From positions 124,001 through 188,000 of the forward strand of contig CAZHYQ010000003.1 in the NCBI GenBank assembly GCA_964536805.1: DNA of 64,000 nucleotides, given 5' to 3'. Shown here piece by piece: positions 16,746-24,877 of the stretch. Under the pieces are notes generated by a model. The model was not told where the DNA came from. It did no database searches and saw nothing but the letters and a program-made list of their open reading frames with translations. The position numbers and the translations under genes were made by a program. The stretch comes from Longilinea sp964536805 (GTDB taxonomy: Bacteria > Chloroflexota > Anaerolineae > Anaerolineales > Anaerolineaceae). How positions within the stretch are numbered: the first letter of the stretch is position 1; every line of letters starts with the position of its first letter.

Positions 16746-17882
16746 TTACGGACAGGCGTTCTGAACGTGTTCCTCATATGTTTTTGCAAAGGCGTGGGTT
16801 CCGGAACCATCACATCGTGCACGAAAATAATAATACGGGCTTTGGGCTGGATGCGCAACAGCCTGAAGAGCAGTCAATCCAGGGTTGCTAATGGGGTGCG
16901 GGGGAAGCCCGGCGTACAGGTAGGTATTGAAAGGCGAATCAATCTTCAAATCATCCAAACTGAGCGGATTCGTCCACCAGGTCTGCTTGTTTGCATCATA
17001 ACCAAGCGCATACTGAACGGTTGGATCGCTGTCCAGTTTCATGCCAGCCTGCAGGCGGTTGTAAAAAACGGAGGCAATCAAGGGGCGTTCATCATCCACC
17101 ATGCCTTCTTTTTCAACAATCGATGCCAGGGTGACTGCCTCGGGCAGTGAAAGCCCCTGCCGTTCAAATCCGGCTAGCAAGTCCGGGGTCAATTCACTAG
17201 CGAATCGATCCAAGAAAGTCTGAACCAGTTCCTTGACGCCTATATCGCGGCGGAGTTCATAATCGCCTGGCGCGAGATAACCCTCCAGACCATTGGCGGC
17301 ATCGACGACCTCCTGTAAATTAAGGGCTGCGGGCGATTCAATAAACCGCAGGAGTTCACCCGGAGAGATGGAAAGTCCTGATGTGGGCAGTAGATTGGCA
17401 ATTTCCTCTGCCCGCCAACCAGCTAAAATGACAAAAGTGACTTCCTGCGAGATTGGATTTTGAATCAGATCCGCAATTTCCAGTGGCCGCATGGCAGAGC
17501 TCAAGGAGTAATTGCCCGCCTGCATTGTCTGGTCTTTGCCAGCATAAATCATGTAAAGTCGAAAAACCGCGGCATCCTGAATCAGGTGATCCTCTTCCAA
17601 TCGAAATGCCACCGAATTCACTGATTCGCCCGGTTGAATTGTAAATAATTGTTCTGGGCCTGAGCCAACCGGTGATAACATTTTTGCCTGGTTCAATAAC
17701 AAACGCGCACTATACCAGGCTTTATCAATTGGATTAAGCCTGGCAGAAGGCGGCCCAAACAGGCTGCGGGCTTGTGAAGGAATGGCATCGAATGCCAGAA
17801 ATGCTCCAGCGACTCCGGTACAAAGGAGAGCCAATACCAGGATGACGGAAAAACTAGCAAAATTTGAACGTCGTCGCGACAA
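16746..17882 (-). CDS. mltG: Endolytic transglycosylase MltG
   Basis: Cleaves nascent peptidoglycan strands to set glycan length. The 378-residue protein has one N-terminal membrane anchor (about 10-30), a LysM-like region and the YceG catalytic domain. Key segments are LASIVEKEG with the catalytic Glu, the ASVFYNRLQ segment, LDSDPTVQYALG, SPFNTYLYAGLPPHPISNPG, and YYYFRARCDGSGTHAFAKTYEEH. The start is TTG with AGGTG just upstream. It lies 13 bases after ruvX, a common pairing. Confidence 0.94.
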   Translation of the reverse strand: MSRRRSNFASFSVILVLALLCTGVAGAFLAFDAIPSQARSLFGPPSARLNPIDKAWYSARLLLNQAKMLSPVGSGPEQLFTIQPGESVNSVAFRLEEDHLIQDAAVFRLYMIYAGKDQTMQAGNYSLSSAMRPLEIADLIQNPISQEVTFVILAGWRAEEIANLLPTSGLSISPGELLRFIESPAALNLQEVVDAANGLEGYLAPGDYELRRDIGVKELVQTFLDRFASELTPDLLAGFERQGLSLPEAVTLASIVEKEGMVDDERPLIASVFYNRLQAGMKLDSDPTVQYALGYDANKQTWWTNPLSLDDLKIDSPFNTYLYAGLPPHPISNPGLTALQAVAHPAQSPYYYFRARCDGSGTHAFAKTYEEHVQNACP

Positions 17883-17895
17883 TGTTCACCTGCCT

Positions 17896-18339
17896 TCAGG
17901 GGGTTGGATCACCTGGCTTGCCTTGTGAGTCCAGGTAAGTTTGTAAGATTATTGTTGCGGCAATTTCATCCAGGTGCCCTTGCCGCTTCTTTCGACTTAC
18001 CCCCATGGCAATCCTGGCAGACCGTGCTTCGCGGGTGCTGCCGGATTCATCCCACAACACCACAGGCACATCGGTCTGATTGCGCAGGGCCTCCGCCAGG
18101 CGGGCTCCCCGGCGCGACGCAGGAGACGGCTCGCCGTCCCAATTAAGCGCCTGTCCGATGACAATGGTTGTCACCTCTTTCTCGCGTGCCAGTTGAGCAA
18201 TTGATGCAGCATTGATCGCTCTGGAAACGTGAGTCAGCACTGTGAACGGATTGGCGATGGTCGCAGTTGGATCGCTGATTGCTATGCCGATGTGTTTTTC
18301 GCCAGGATCCACTGCCATTACACGCCCTGCAACTCCCAT
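17896..18339 (-). CDS. ruvX: YqgF/RuvX-family Holliday-junction resolvase-like nuclease
   Basis: A 147-residue RNase H-fold protein. YqgF proteins take part in pre-16S rRNA 5' processing and may resolve junctions. Acidic motifs are present: VMAVDPGEKHIGIAISD near the N-terminus, LWDESGST in the middle and HLDEIAATIILQTYL near the C-terminus. Its ATG overlaps the preceding gene's stop by one base (TAATG), so they are in one operon. Confidence 0.93.
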   Translation of the reverse strand: MGVAGRVMAVDPGEKHIGIAISDPTATIANPFTVLTHVSRAINAASIAQLAREKEVTTIVIGQALNWDGEPSPASRRGARLAEALRNQTDVPVVLWDESGSTREARSARIAMGVSRKKRQGHLDEIAATIILQTYLDSQGKPGDPTP

Positions 18340-19844
18340 TATTGCACCTCAAATTGAATTCGAAACCCGATTGAGGGCATCCAGAACCACCAGGATGGCG
18401 TCAGGCGGATCTGCGGTGGTTCTTCGAGATCAAACAAACTGGACAAATTGTGCGAGGCGATTTCTGGCCGTTTTCCTTGAACTGCGTTTAGCATTTTTCC
18501 ATTGGATAGATCAGCTACTGTTTTTCGTGCCACAATGATATTCATTTCAAATTGTCCATCCGCCTGTTCAACCACATTGAGCGCCGGTTTGACAGACAGC
18601 GATGAGGGCACTGGCCGCTGGTCCCCGGTCAGTCTTGCATCCAGAGCCGACTCAGCGATTTGTTCAATATCCTTATTGGCAACCGCCAATGCTGAAACCA
18701 CTGCCTGAAGACTCAATATCAATTCATCACCCGGGTCGCCAACCTCAGGAAGCAGGCTTTCCTTTGCAATTTCCTTGATGGTTAATGTGTCTGTTAGCAA
18801 TGTTTTTTCTGTCCCCAGGGATGATTCGAGATCTTTTCTCGCGTTTGTTTTCAATGTATCCAATAATTGCCTGCGAAGGTTATTGTAATCAGACTGAGCC
18901 ACTGCAGGCAGGATGCGGTCGCTCCCGCCGCTAAAGGCCTTCAGGTTTGTCACTGATATGTCCGGACCCATCGGTCCTTCCAGAGCCAATTTGGCATTCG
19001 CCTTGAGATTCGCCCTTGAACCGCCTTCCAACGCCAGGATTGAAACCTCCACTGTTTTTCCAAGCCCGGCGGGTAAAATAGCTTCTTGAGAAGTACCAAA
19101 TTGAATATACTGAGGTTGTTCAACCGATATGACGCTTCCCGCCGGAAGGATCCGACTGCGGTTGGTCAAATTGGTCAACGTGACCAAACCTCCGGCTTTC
19201 CGGTCAGGTATGCTCGTTTTTCCGCTTGTACTTATTTGACCCTGTACTTCAATAACTGTACTCACGGTGTCTGCGGGTATTTGGCCACTCATGCTTGGAC
19301 TGTCAAGTTTAGGGTCGACGATCAGATTCATCGAGAGGCTTTGTTCTTTTTGAACCGGTTTCACGATAACCGTGGCGCCTGGCAACAAAAAAGTGCCCAA
19401 AACAAGTACTGCCAAAACGCCGATTGTAAAAACTGTCAGACGCGTCCAACCCAGAAGATAAAGGGAAGGTTTTTCATCCGTTTGGGGCTCTCTTAACCTT
19501 AATCCGGCCACCCTTGCGGCTTTTTGCTCGCCCCATTGAACCGGCTTCTGGCTGCGTTTGCGCTGCCAATGCTGTCGTTGGGCCTGTTTGGGTGATCTAA
19601 AAATGGCTATGCCAAGTTCTCGGGCGTTCGCATTTACCGAAGAATCATGCGTCACCAGACCAAGCTGTGCCCCTAATTCTGTCGCGTGGCGTTGGAGAGA
19701 TACAAAATCATATTTCCGGACCAGACCAGGATGGCCTTTTTTGGGCCAAACCAGCAGAATCCGCTGCGCTTTGCTCCAGACCATCTTATCCCGGACCGAG
19801 ATGAGGTCATCATGGGCATCAAGTTGGATCACGATTGTTTTCAT
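18339..19844 (-). CDS. Single-pass membrane protein resembling Chloroflexi baseplate-J-like proteins
   Basis: A 501-residue protein. Residues 1-125 are cytosolic with a Rossmann-like start (KTIVIQLDAHDDL, RILLVWP). A membrane helix lies at about 134-155, and an extracytoplasmic region of about 345 residues follows. That region has the AGGLVTLTNLTNRSRILPAGSVIS strand pattern seen in proteins often annotated baseplate J/gp47, although no other phage-tail gene is nearby. It leads the operon with ruvX and mltG, so a role at the cell surface is plausible but is inference. A TATAAT lies 14 bases before the ATG with no clear ribosome site. Confidence 0.6.
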   Translation of the reverse strand: MKTIVIQLDAHDDLISVRDKMVWSKAQRILLVWPKKGHPGLVRKYDFVSLQRHATELGAQLGLVTHDSSVNANARELGIAIFRSPKQAQRQHWQRKRSQKPVQWGEQKAARVAGLRLREPQTDEKPSLYLLGWTRLTVFTIGVLAVLVLGTFLLPGATVIVKPVQKEQSLSMNLIVDPKLDSPSMSGQIPADTVSTVIEVQGQISTSGKTSIPDRKAGGLVTLTNLTNRSRILPAGSVISVEQPQYIQFGTSQEAILPAGLGKTVEVSILALEGGSRANLKANAKLALEGPMGPDISVTNLKAFSGGSDRILPAVAQSDYNNLRRQLLDTLKTNARKDLESSLGTEKTLLTDTLTIKEIAKESLLPEVGDPGDELILSLQAVVSALAVANKDIEQIAESALDARLTGDQRPVPSSLSVKPALNVVEQADGQFEMNIIVARKTVADLSNGKMLNAVQGKRPEIASHNLSSLFDLEEPPQIRLTPSWWFWMPSIGFRIQFEVQ

Positions 19845-19917
19845 AAGCGGCAGGTTGAATTATACAACGGGCTACCCATCAAAATGACGGATTCAACCCT
19901 GCAATGAACGCCTGTTT

Positions 19918-19945
19918 TTGCAATCCTGAGAGATTTGACTATAAT
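19918..19945 (+). promoter_or_regulatory. Promoter for the lipoprotein-dnaQ pair
   Basis: TTGCAA, a 16-base spacer, and TATAAT at 19940-19945. Transcription would start near 19952, downstream of an in-frame TTG at 19935 and upstream of the GTG at 19971, which supports the GTG as start. Confidence 0.72.
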
Positions 19946-19970
19946 TACTGCCAGCAGGAGGCCTGCCTTT

Positions 19971-20795
19971 GTGATTCGCAAACCACGTTGGTTAATACCC
20001 TTCATTATCTCCATCCTTATAACGGCCGGATGCAATCTACCGCGTCCTGCGCAGGCAACGGGTACCCCGGATTTGGTTGCGACCCAGTTGTCAGCGCTGC
20101 CGACAGCAGATTTGGCAGTTTCGCCAACCCCGCAACCAGCCACGCCAACACAACCTGCCGTGTCGCCAACCGCCTCCTTCACACCTTCAGCTTCAGCCAC
20201 ATCGCCTTCTGGCGACCCCCGCTCTCTCCTGGGCGATCCAACCTATAGGGATACCTTTTCAAAGGCAAGCCTCTGGGGATTGGAAGATCCCTATGACGAT
20301 GGTCATACCCGTGCAGAAATTAACAACCACCTGCTCACTTTGACAAGTCTGAACGCGGAAGGCTGGATGGGTTGGCGGACTACCTTCCCGAAACCTGGAA
20401 ACGCCTATATTGAGGCGGAATTCACGAATGGCACATGCAGCGGAGGCGATCAGTACGGGCTGGTATTCCGCCTGACAGCTGATTCGAAAGCCGAGTTCTT
20501 TTCTGTAACGTGCGATGGCCGCTACAGCCTTTCTCATTACGATGGCTCGCAATTTACGCGTTTGTTAAATTGGCAATCATCCAATGCTGTGTTGGCCGGC
20601 TCCGACCAGACGAACCGCCTGGGCGTTTGGGTGGAAGGCAATCGAATTCGGTTATACGCAAACGGCAATTTACTTACGGAGACTACAGACGATCAACTCC
20701 CGGAGCAAGGTAATTTTGGCGTGCTCATCACCGGCATCAAAACGAAGAATTATACGGTGACCATTCGTGAAATAGCGTATTGGGATATCAAATGA
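19971..20795 (+). CDS. Lipoprotein with Pro/Thr/Ser linker and concanavalin-like domain
   Basis: GTG 19971 has AGGAGG at 19956-19961 and lies downstream of the predicted transcription start. The 274-residue product has a signal peptide with lipobox ITAGC (lipidated Cys21), then a linker of about 65 residues rich in Pro, Thr and Ser. A beta-rich domain from about 90 to the end follows: DTFSKASLWGLEDPYDDG, a WMGWRTTF segment, GDQYGLVFRL, and a closing TVTIREIAYWDI strand. This matches the LamG/DUF1080-like sugar-binding jelly roll. It probably binds a glycan at the cell surface; ligand unknown. It overlaps dnaQ by ATGA. Confidence 0.75.
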   Translation: MIRKPRWLIPFIISILITAGCNLPRPAQATGTPDLVATQLSALPTADLAVSPTPQPATPTQPAVSPTASFTPSASATSPSGDPRSLLGDPTYRDTFSKASLWGLEDPYDDGHTRAEINNHLLTLTSLNAEGWMGWRTTFPKPGNAYIEAEFTNGTCSGGDQYGLVFRLTADSKAEFFSVTCDGRYSLSHYDGSQFTRLLNWQSSNAVLAGSDQTNRLGVWVEGNRIRLYANGNLLTETTDDQLPEQGNFGVLITGIKTKNYTVTIREIAYWDIK

Positions 20796-21373
20796 CGACC
20801 ATTCCCGACACCCCCATCCGTCAGCAAATTGGCCGTTTCATTCGGCAGAAAATCAGCGAGGGTCCGGTCTATTTGGACACCGAAACCACTGGACTGGATC
20901 GCGATGCAGAAATTGTCGAAATCGCAATCGTCGATGCACATGGTGAAATCCTTATTCAATCCTTTGTCAAGCCCAGCAGACCCATTCCAGGCGATGCAGC
21001 CACGATCCATGGCATAACTGATGAAATGGTTCAAGGCGCGCCGTCATGGCCTGTTCTGTGGCAGTCCTTGCGCGGTCTGGTAACCGGGCGCCCGCTTGGA
21101 CTTTACAACGCAGATTTTGATTTACGGCTTATGAAGCAATCTATGGAGATTTATCGTTTGCCGTGGCGCGAAACGTTCAATGTCATCGATGTCATGAAGG
21201 TGTATTCGGATTACCGAGGCGAATGGGATCCTTATCGCCGCGGGAAAAAGCTGTTCAAGCTGGAAGAAGCCGGGAAATTCTTCAAGATTCCTTTGCCAAA
21301 TGCTCACCGCGCGGCGGCAGATACACTCCTTACCCGGGCTGTCTTTCACTGCATGGCCGGTTTGGAGTATTAA
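20792..21373 (+). CDS. DnaQ-like 3'-5' exonuclease
   Basis: A 193-residue DEDDh exonuclease. ExoI is LDTETTGLD (about 28-36), then HGITDEMV, ExoII is YNADFDLRL, and ExoIII is NAHRAAADTLLT with the His and Asp ligands. The ATG overlaps the lipoprotein stop (ATGA), so the two genes are co-transcribed although functionally unrelated. It could be a proofreading subunit or an independent repair/RNA exonuclease; the sequence does not decide. Confidence 0.88.
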   Translation: MTTIPDTPIRQQIGRFIRQKISEGPVYLDTETTGLDRDAEIVEIAIVDAHGEILIQSFVKPSRPIPGDAATIHGITDEMVQGAPSWPVLWQSLRGLVTGRPLGLYNADFDLRLMKQSMEIYRLPWRETFNVIDVMKVYSDYRGEWDPYRRGKKLFKLEEAGKFFKIPLPNAHRAAADTLLTRAVFHCMAGLEY

Positions 21374-21401
21374 ACCTAACAATATCCTCAATTTAACAAT
21401 T

Positions 21402-21431
21402 TTGACAGCCATAGTCTGTGCCTGTTATGTT
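21402..21431 (+). promoter_or_regulatory. Promoter for the CAP-domain protein
   Basis: TTGACA (21402-21407), 18-base spacer, then TATGTT (21426-21431) preceded by TGT as an extended -10. It lies 57 bases before the ATG at 21488. Confidence 0.65.
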
Positions 21432-21487
21432 AGACTTGCTACATCCAAGTTACAACCGAATCTTAACCAATACTAACAACAGGTTGA

Positions 21488-22735
21488 ATGGCGAAAAAAC
21501 TACATCTCATTCTCATAGCATTGCTATGCCTGCCCCTTATCGCTGCGGCAAAATTACCTCAAACACTTCCGCCAGGGTCAACAGATAACGATACTCCAGA
21601 GCTCATTCCCGCGATTTCAACAGACGCCGGAACCGATCAGTCAGTCTTACCTGACAGCACCGGGTGTTACGCGGTAACCATCAATATCCAAAACGCCGCT
21701 TTCGAACAGGAATTGGTCGAACGCGTTAACATCGAACGCGCCAATGCCGGTGTTTCGCCGCTTAAACTGAACGAGTCCTTATCGTTTGCCAGCCGCTATC
21801 ATGCCAATGATATGATGGCTGATGTTTATTTCAATCATGATTCTTATGATGTGGTCAATGGATCCTTGAAATTGGTTTGCAGCACATGGGATCGCATCAA
21901 GAATTTTTATGTCTTTGATTCCTGGGCTGGTGAAAATATCGCCGCCGGACAGGATACCCCGGCGGCAGTCATGGCCGCCTGGATGGGCTCGGAAGGACAC
22001 CGTGCCAATATCCTCAACCCGAATTTCCGGGAACTTGGCATCGGTTATTTTCACGGCGGGTCGTGGTTTGGTGATTTTTGGGTGCAGGATTTTGCTACCC
22101 GCTCGGCTGTCTATCCCATCATCATTAACCTGGAAAGCGGCCAGACCAGCAGCCGCAATCTTTCCCTTTTTCTATATGGGGAAGGCGTCTTCAGCCAGTA
22201 CCGCATGCGGGATGATTCATCGCAATGGTCCGCCTGGCAGCCCTTTCAGGAACAGGTCAACTGGTCCTTGAACGGGCAGGGCAATCTCAGCCACACCGTC
22301 ACGGTCGAACTTCGCAAAAGCAACGGCGAAGTGATCACCAGCAGCGATTCGATTTATTTGATCGGCCAGCCCTCCCTGGGCAATCTTCCCGAATCAGTGC
22401 GATTTTTATACATAAAATCAACAGGCGAACTAATAACAACAGATAATTATCTGCAGCCATTGAATATCGGGACTGCGGATGTGCTCAGTTGGTCGCTTTC
22501 CTCCACTGCTAACTGGATAAGCCTGTCTGCAACCAGCGGTACAACCCCAGACACCCTGGTTACGGTTTCTCCACAGGATCTGAATAAATATAATCCCGGA
22601 CAATACTCCGGCAGCCTGACTTTTATCGTGACATCTCCTGCCAATGTCGCCGGCTCGCCTGATACCATTCCGGTGACTTTGAACGTAGTTGTCAGCCTTG
22701 ATAAATCAGTGTTCCTACCCGCCATCGTACGCTGA
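21488..22735 (+). CDS. Secreted CAP (SCP/PR-1) domain protein with FLPAIVR-type C-terminus
   Basis: The 415-residue protein starts with a signal peptide (about 1-21) and carries a CAP domain at about 65-205: LVERVNIERANAG, ASRYHANDMM, FNHDS, WAGENIAAG, and GHRANILNPNFRELGIGY with its typical His. The later half is beta-rich, with a segment resembling immunoglobulin-like BACON folds (WISLSATSGTTPDTLVTVS). The very end reads KSVFLPAIVR, a tail of the form often seen in secreted Chloroflexi proteins. CAP proteins bind lipids or act extracellularly; the precise role here is unknown. Confidence 0.85.
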   Translation: MAKKLHLILIALLCLPLIAAAKLPQTLPPGSTDNDTPELIPAISTDAGTDQSVLPDSTGCYAVTINIQNAAFEQELVERVNIERANAGVSPLKLNESLSFASRYHANDMMADVYFNHDSYDVVNGSLKLVCSTWDRIKNFYVFDSWAGENIAAGQDTPAAVMAAWMGSEGHRANILNPNFRELGIGYFHGGSWFGDFWVQDFATRSAVYPIIINLESGQTSSRNLSLFLYGEGVFSQYRMRDDSSQWSAWQPFQEQVNWSLNGQGNLSHTVTVELRKSNGEVITSSDSIYLIGQPSLGNLPESVRFLYIKSTGELITTDNYLQPLNIGTADVLSWSLSSTANWISLSATSGTTPDTLVTVSPQDLNKYNPGQYSGSLTFIVTSPANVAGSPDTIPVTLNVVVSLDKSVFLPAIVR

Positions 22736-22780
22736 CAAGATCGACTACAATAGGGATATTCATTTTCCAGGAGATCGTGC

Positions 22781-24877
22781 TTGGAAGAATTTCCCTTTAC
22801 CGCAGCCCAAAAGGCTGTAATCCATCGTGAATCGCAAGGCGCGTCATTTCTCAAGGGTCCAGCTGGCACGGGAAAAACAACCGCTGCCGTTGCCTGGGTA
22901 AACCGGTTGCTTGAATCCGGCGTACCAGGCGATCAAATCCTTATCCTTACACCTCAACGTACCCTGGCGTCGCCCTATGTGCAAGCCATGCAACGGCCAG
23001 ACTTGCCTCCAGGGGGACTTCCGACCATCTTGACGTTTAATGGGCTTGCCCAGCGGTTGGTAAACCTGTTCTGGCCGCTTGTCTCGCGCGAAGCAGGTTT
23101 TGCACATCCGGAAAAACCGCCGGTTTTTCTAACTGCTGAAACCGCCCAGTTCTACATGGCCCAGATTGTTGGTCCAAAGATGGAGGAAGGCTATTTTGGC
23201 GGCGTTACCATTGACCGAAACCGGCTTTACAGCCAGATTCTGGATAACCTGAATAAATCCGCGTTTATTGGCTTTGACCATACCGAGTTGGCCAGACGCC
23301 TGAAAGCAGCCTGGGTTGGAAAGCCCGCCCAAATGCTGGTTTACGATCAGGCCCAGGAGTGTGCCAACCTCTTCCGTCAGAATTGCCTTGAGAAAAACCT
23401 GCTGGATTTTTCACTTCAACTGAAAATCATGACAGACCAGCTCTGGCCGTCCTTTCTGGTCAATCATTATTTGCGCCAGACTTATCGACATCTGGTTTAC
23501 GACAATGTCGAAGAGGACGTCCCAGCAGTCCATGATGTTCTGCGGCAATGGATTCCGTCATTTGAATCAGCCCTTCTCATATTCGATATCGACGGCGGTT
23601 ACCGCGCTTTTTTGGGCGCCGATACAGAAAACGGCGCTTCCCTGGAAGATATCTGCCAACAAACTCTGGAGTTTACGGATTCTTTTATCGCCAATGAAAA
23701 AATAGAACTCCTTTCCTCTCATCTGAGCGATGCGATGCTGCGGCGGTCATTTTCACCCAGTTCATCGGTAGAAAAAGTCCATCAGATTCATTTTGAGCGT
23801 TTCTATCCTGAGATGATCCAATGGATCGGCGCGACAATGGCCTCATTCATTAACGACGAAGGTATCCACCCTGGGCAGATGGTCGTCCTGGCGCCGTTCG
23901 TGTCCGACTCGCTTCGATTTTCGCTGATGGCAGAACTGGAAAAACGCGGTATTCCTGTACGGTCGAACCGGCCATCGCGTACTTTGCGCGATGAACCTGC
24001 CACACGATGCCTGCTTACACTCGCCAGGCTGGCACATCCGGAATGGGAATTGCAGGTAACCAGTCAAGAGATTCGCGTTATGTTAATGCAATCTCTAGGC
24101 AATATGGACCTGATTCGCGCCGATTTATGCGCAAAAACGCTCTTTTCACCCCGAAAACCAAAGGATGGATTGGCTTCTTTCGACCGGCTGATTCCGGTGA
24201 TGCAGGAACGCATTACCCACCGAATAGGGGGGAAACTTGAAAGACTGCGCTCCTGGTTGGAGGAGTACCGCCAAGGTGAGCCTTTACCGTTGGACGGTTT
24301 CCTAGCCCGCATTTTTGGCGAATTGTTGTCGCAACCCGACTTTGGTTTTGCAAAAGACCCTGAAGCGGCTTCAGTCACGTCGCGTCTGATTGAGTCAATC
24401 CAAAAGTTCCGCCGTGCGGCCAGCGATGAAGAAAATGGCAAACTTTATTTGCAGATGATTTCCGAAGGCGTCATCGCTGCGCAATCGACCCAAACCTGGG
24501 AGGAACTTGCCCGTACGGACGCCGTATTGGTTTCTCCAGCGCACACGTTCTTAATGGCCAATCGGGCTGCCCAAATCCAATTCTGGTTGGATGCTGGCAG
24601 TTTGAACTGGTGGCAGCGTCTTATGCAACCCTTAACCCATCCTTACGTTCTAAGTCGTAGGTGGCCAGCCGATCGCAAATGGACTGACGCCGATGAATAC
24701 AGCGCCAATCAGGAATCGCTGGCCCGCCTGGTGCGGGGATTGCTGCGACGCTGCAGCGGTCAGGTAATTGTTTGCAGCGTTACACTCAATGAAAGGGGCG
24801 ATGAAGAACACGGCCCATTGCTGCAGGCGTTTCAATCTTTGCGCCGGCGCCTGAATGCACTGGAGAAGCAACCATGA
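22781..24877 (+). CDS. AddB-like SF1 ATPase without nuclease domain
   Basis: The TTG start has CAGGAGAT upstream at proper spacing. The 698-residue protein has Walker A GPAGTGKTT (about 26-34) and the overall two-RecA helicase layout. However, the Walker B position reads VYDNVEEDVPA instead of DExQD, and no motif V/VI is clear. This resembles AddB or RecC, which keep a helicase-like fold without unwinding DNA. The Fe-S nuclease domain that ends AddB is missing and is found instead as a separate gene two frames downstream. It overlaps the UvrD gene by ATGA. Confidence 0.7.
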   Translation: MEEFPFTAAQKAVIHRESQGASFLKGPAGTGKTTAAVAWVNRLLESGVPGDQILILTPQRTLASPYVQAMQRPDLPPGGLPTILTFNGLAQRLVNLFWPLVSREAGFAHPEKPPVFLTAETAQFYMAQIVGPKMEEGYFGGVTIDRNRLYSQILDNLNKSAFIGFDHTELARRLKAAWVGKPAQMLVYDQAQECANLFRQNCLEKNLLDFSLQLKIMTDQLWPSFLVNHYLRQTYRHLVYDNVEEDVPAVHDVLRQWIPSFESALLIFDIDGGYRAFLGADTENGASLEDICQQTLEFTDSFIANEKIELLSSHLSDAMLRRSFSPSSSVEKVHQIHFERFYPEMIQWIGATMASFINDEGIHPGQMVVLAPFVSDSLRFSLMAELEKRGIPVRSNRPSRTLRDEPATRCLLTLARLAHPEWELQVTSQEIRVMLMQSLGNMDLIRADLCAKTLFSPRKPKDGLASFDRLIPVMQERITHRIGGKLERLRSWLEEYRQGEPLPLDGFLARIFGELLSQPDFGFAKDPEAASVTSRLIESIQKFRRAASDEENGKLYLQMISEGVIAAQSTQTWEELARTDAVLVSPAHTFLMANRAAQIQFWLDAGSLNWWQRLMQPLTHPYVLSRRWPADRKWTDADEYSANQESLARLVRGLLRRCSGQVIVCSVTLNERGDEEHGPLLQAFQSLRRRLNALEKQP

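Noticed and set aside
18339..19844. Prophage remnant
   Set aside because: The baseplate-J-like pattern stands alone; neighbours are housekeeping genes, and no integrase, capsid or attachment repeats are seen.
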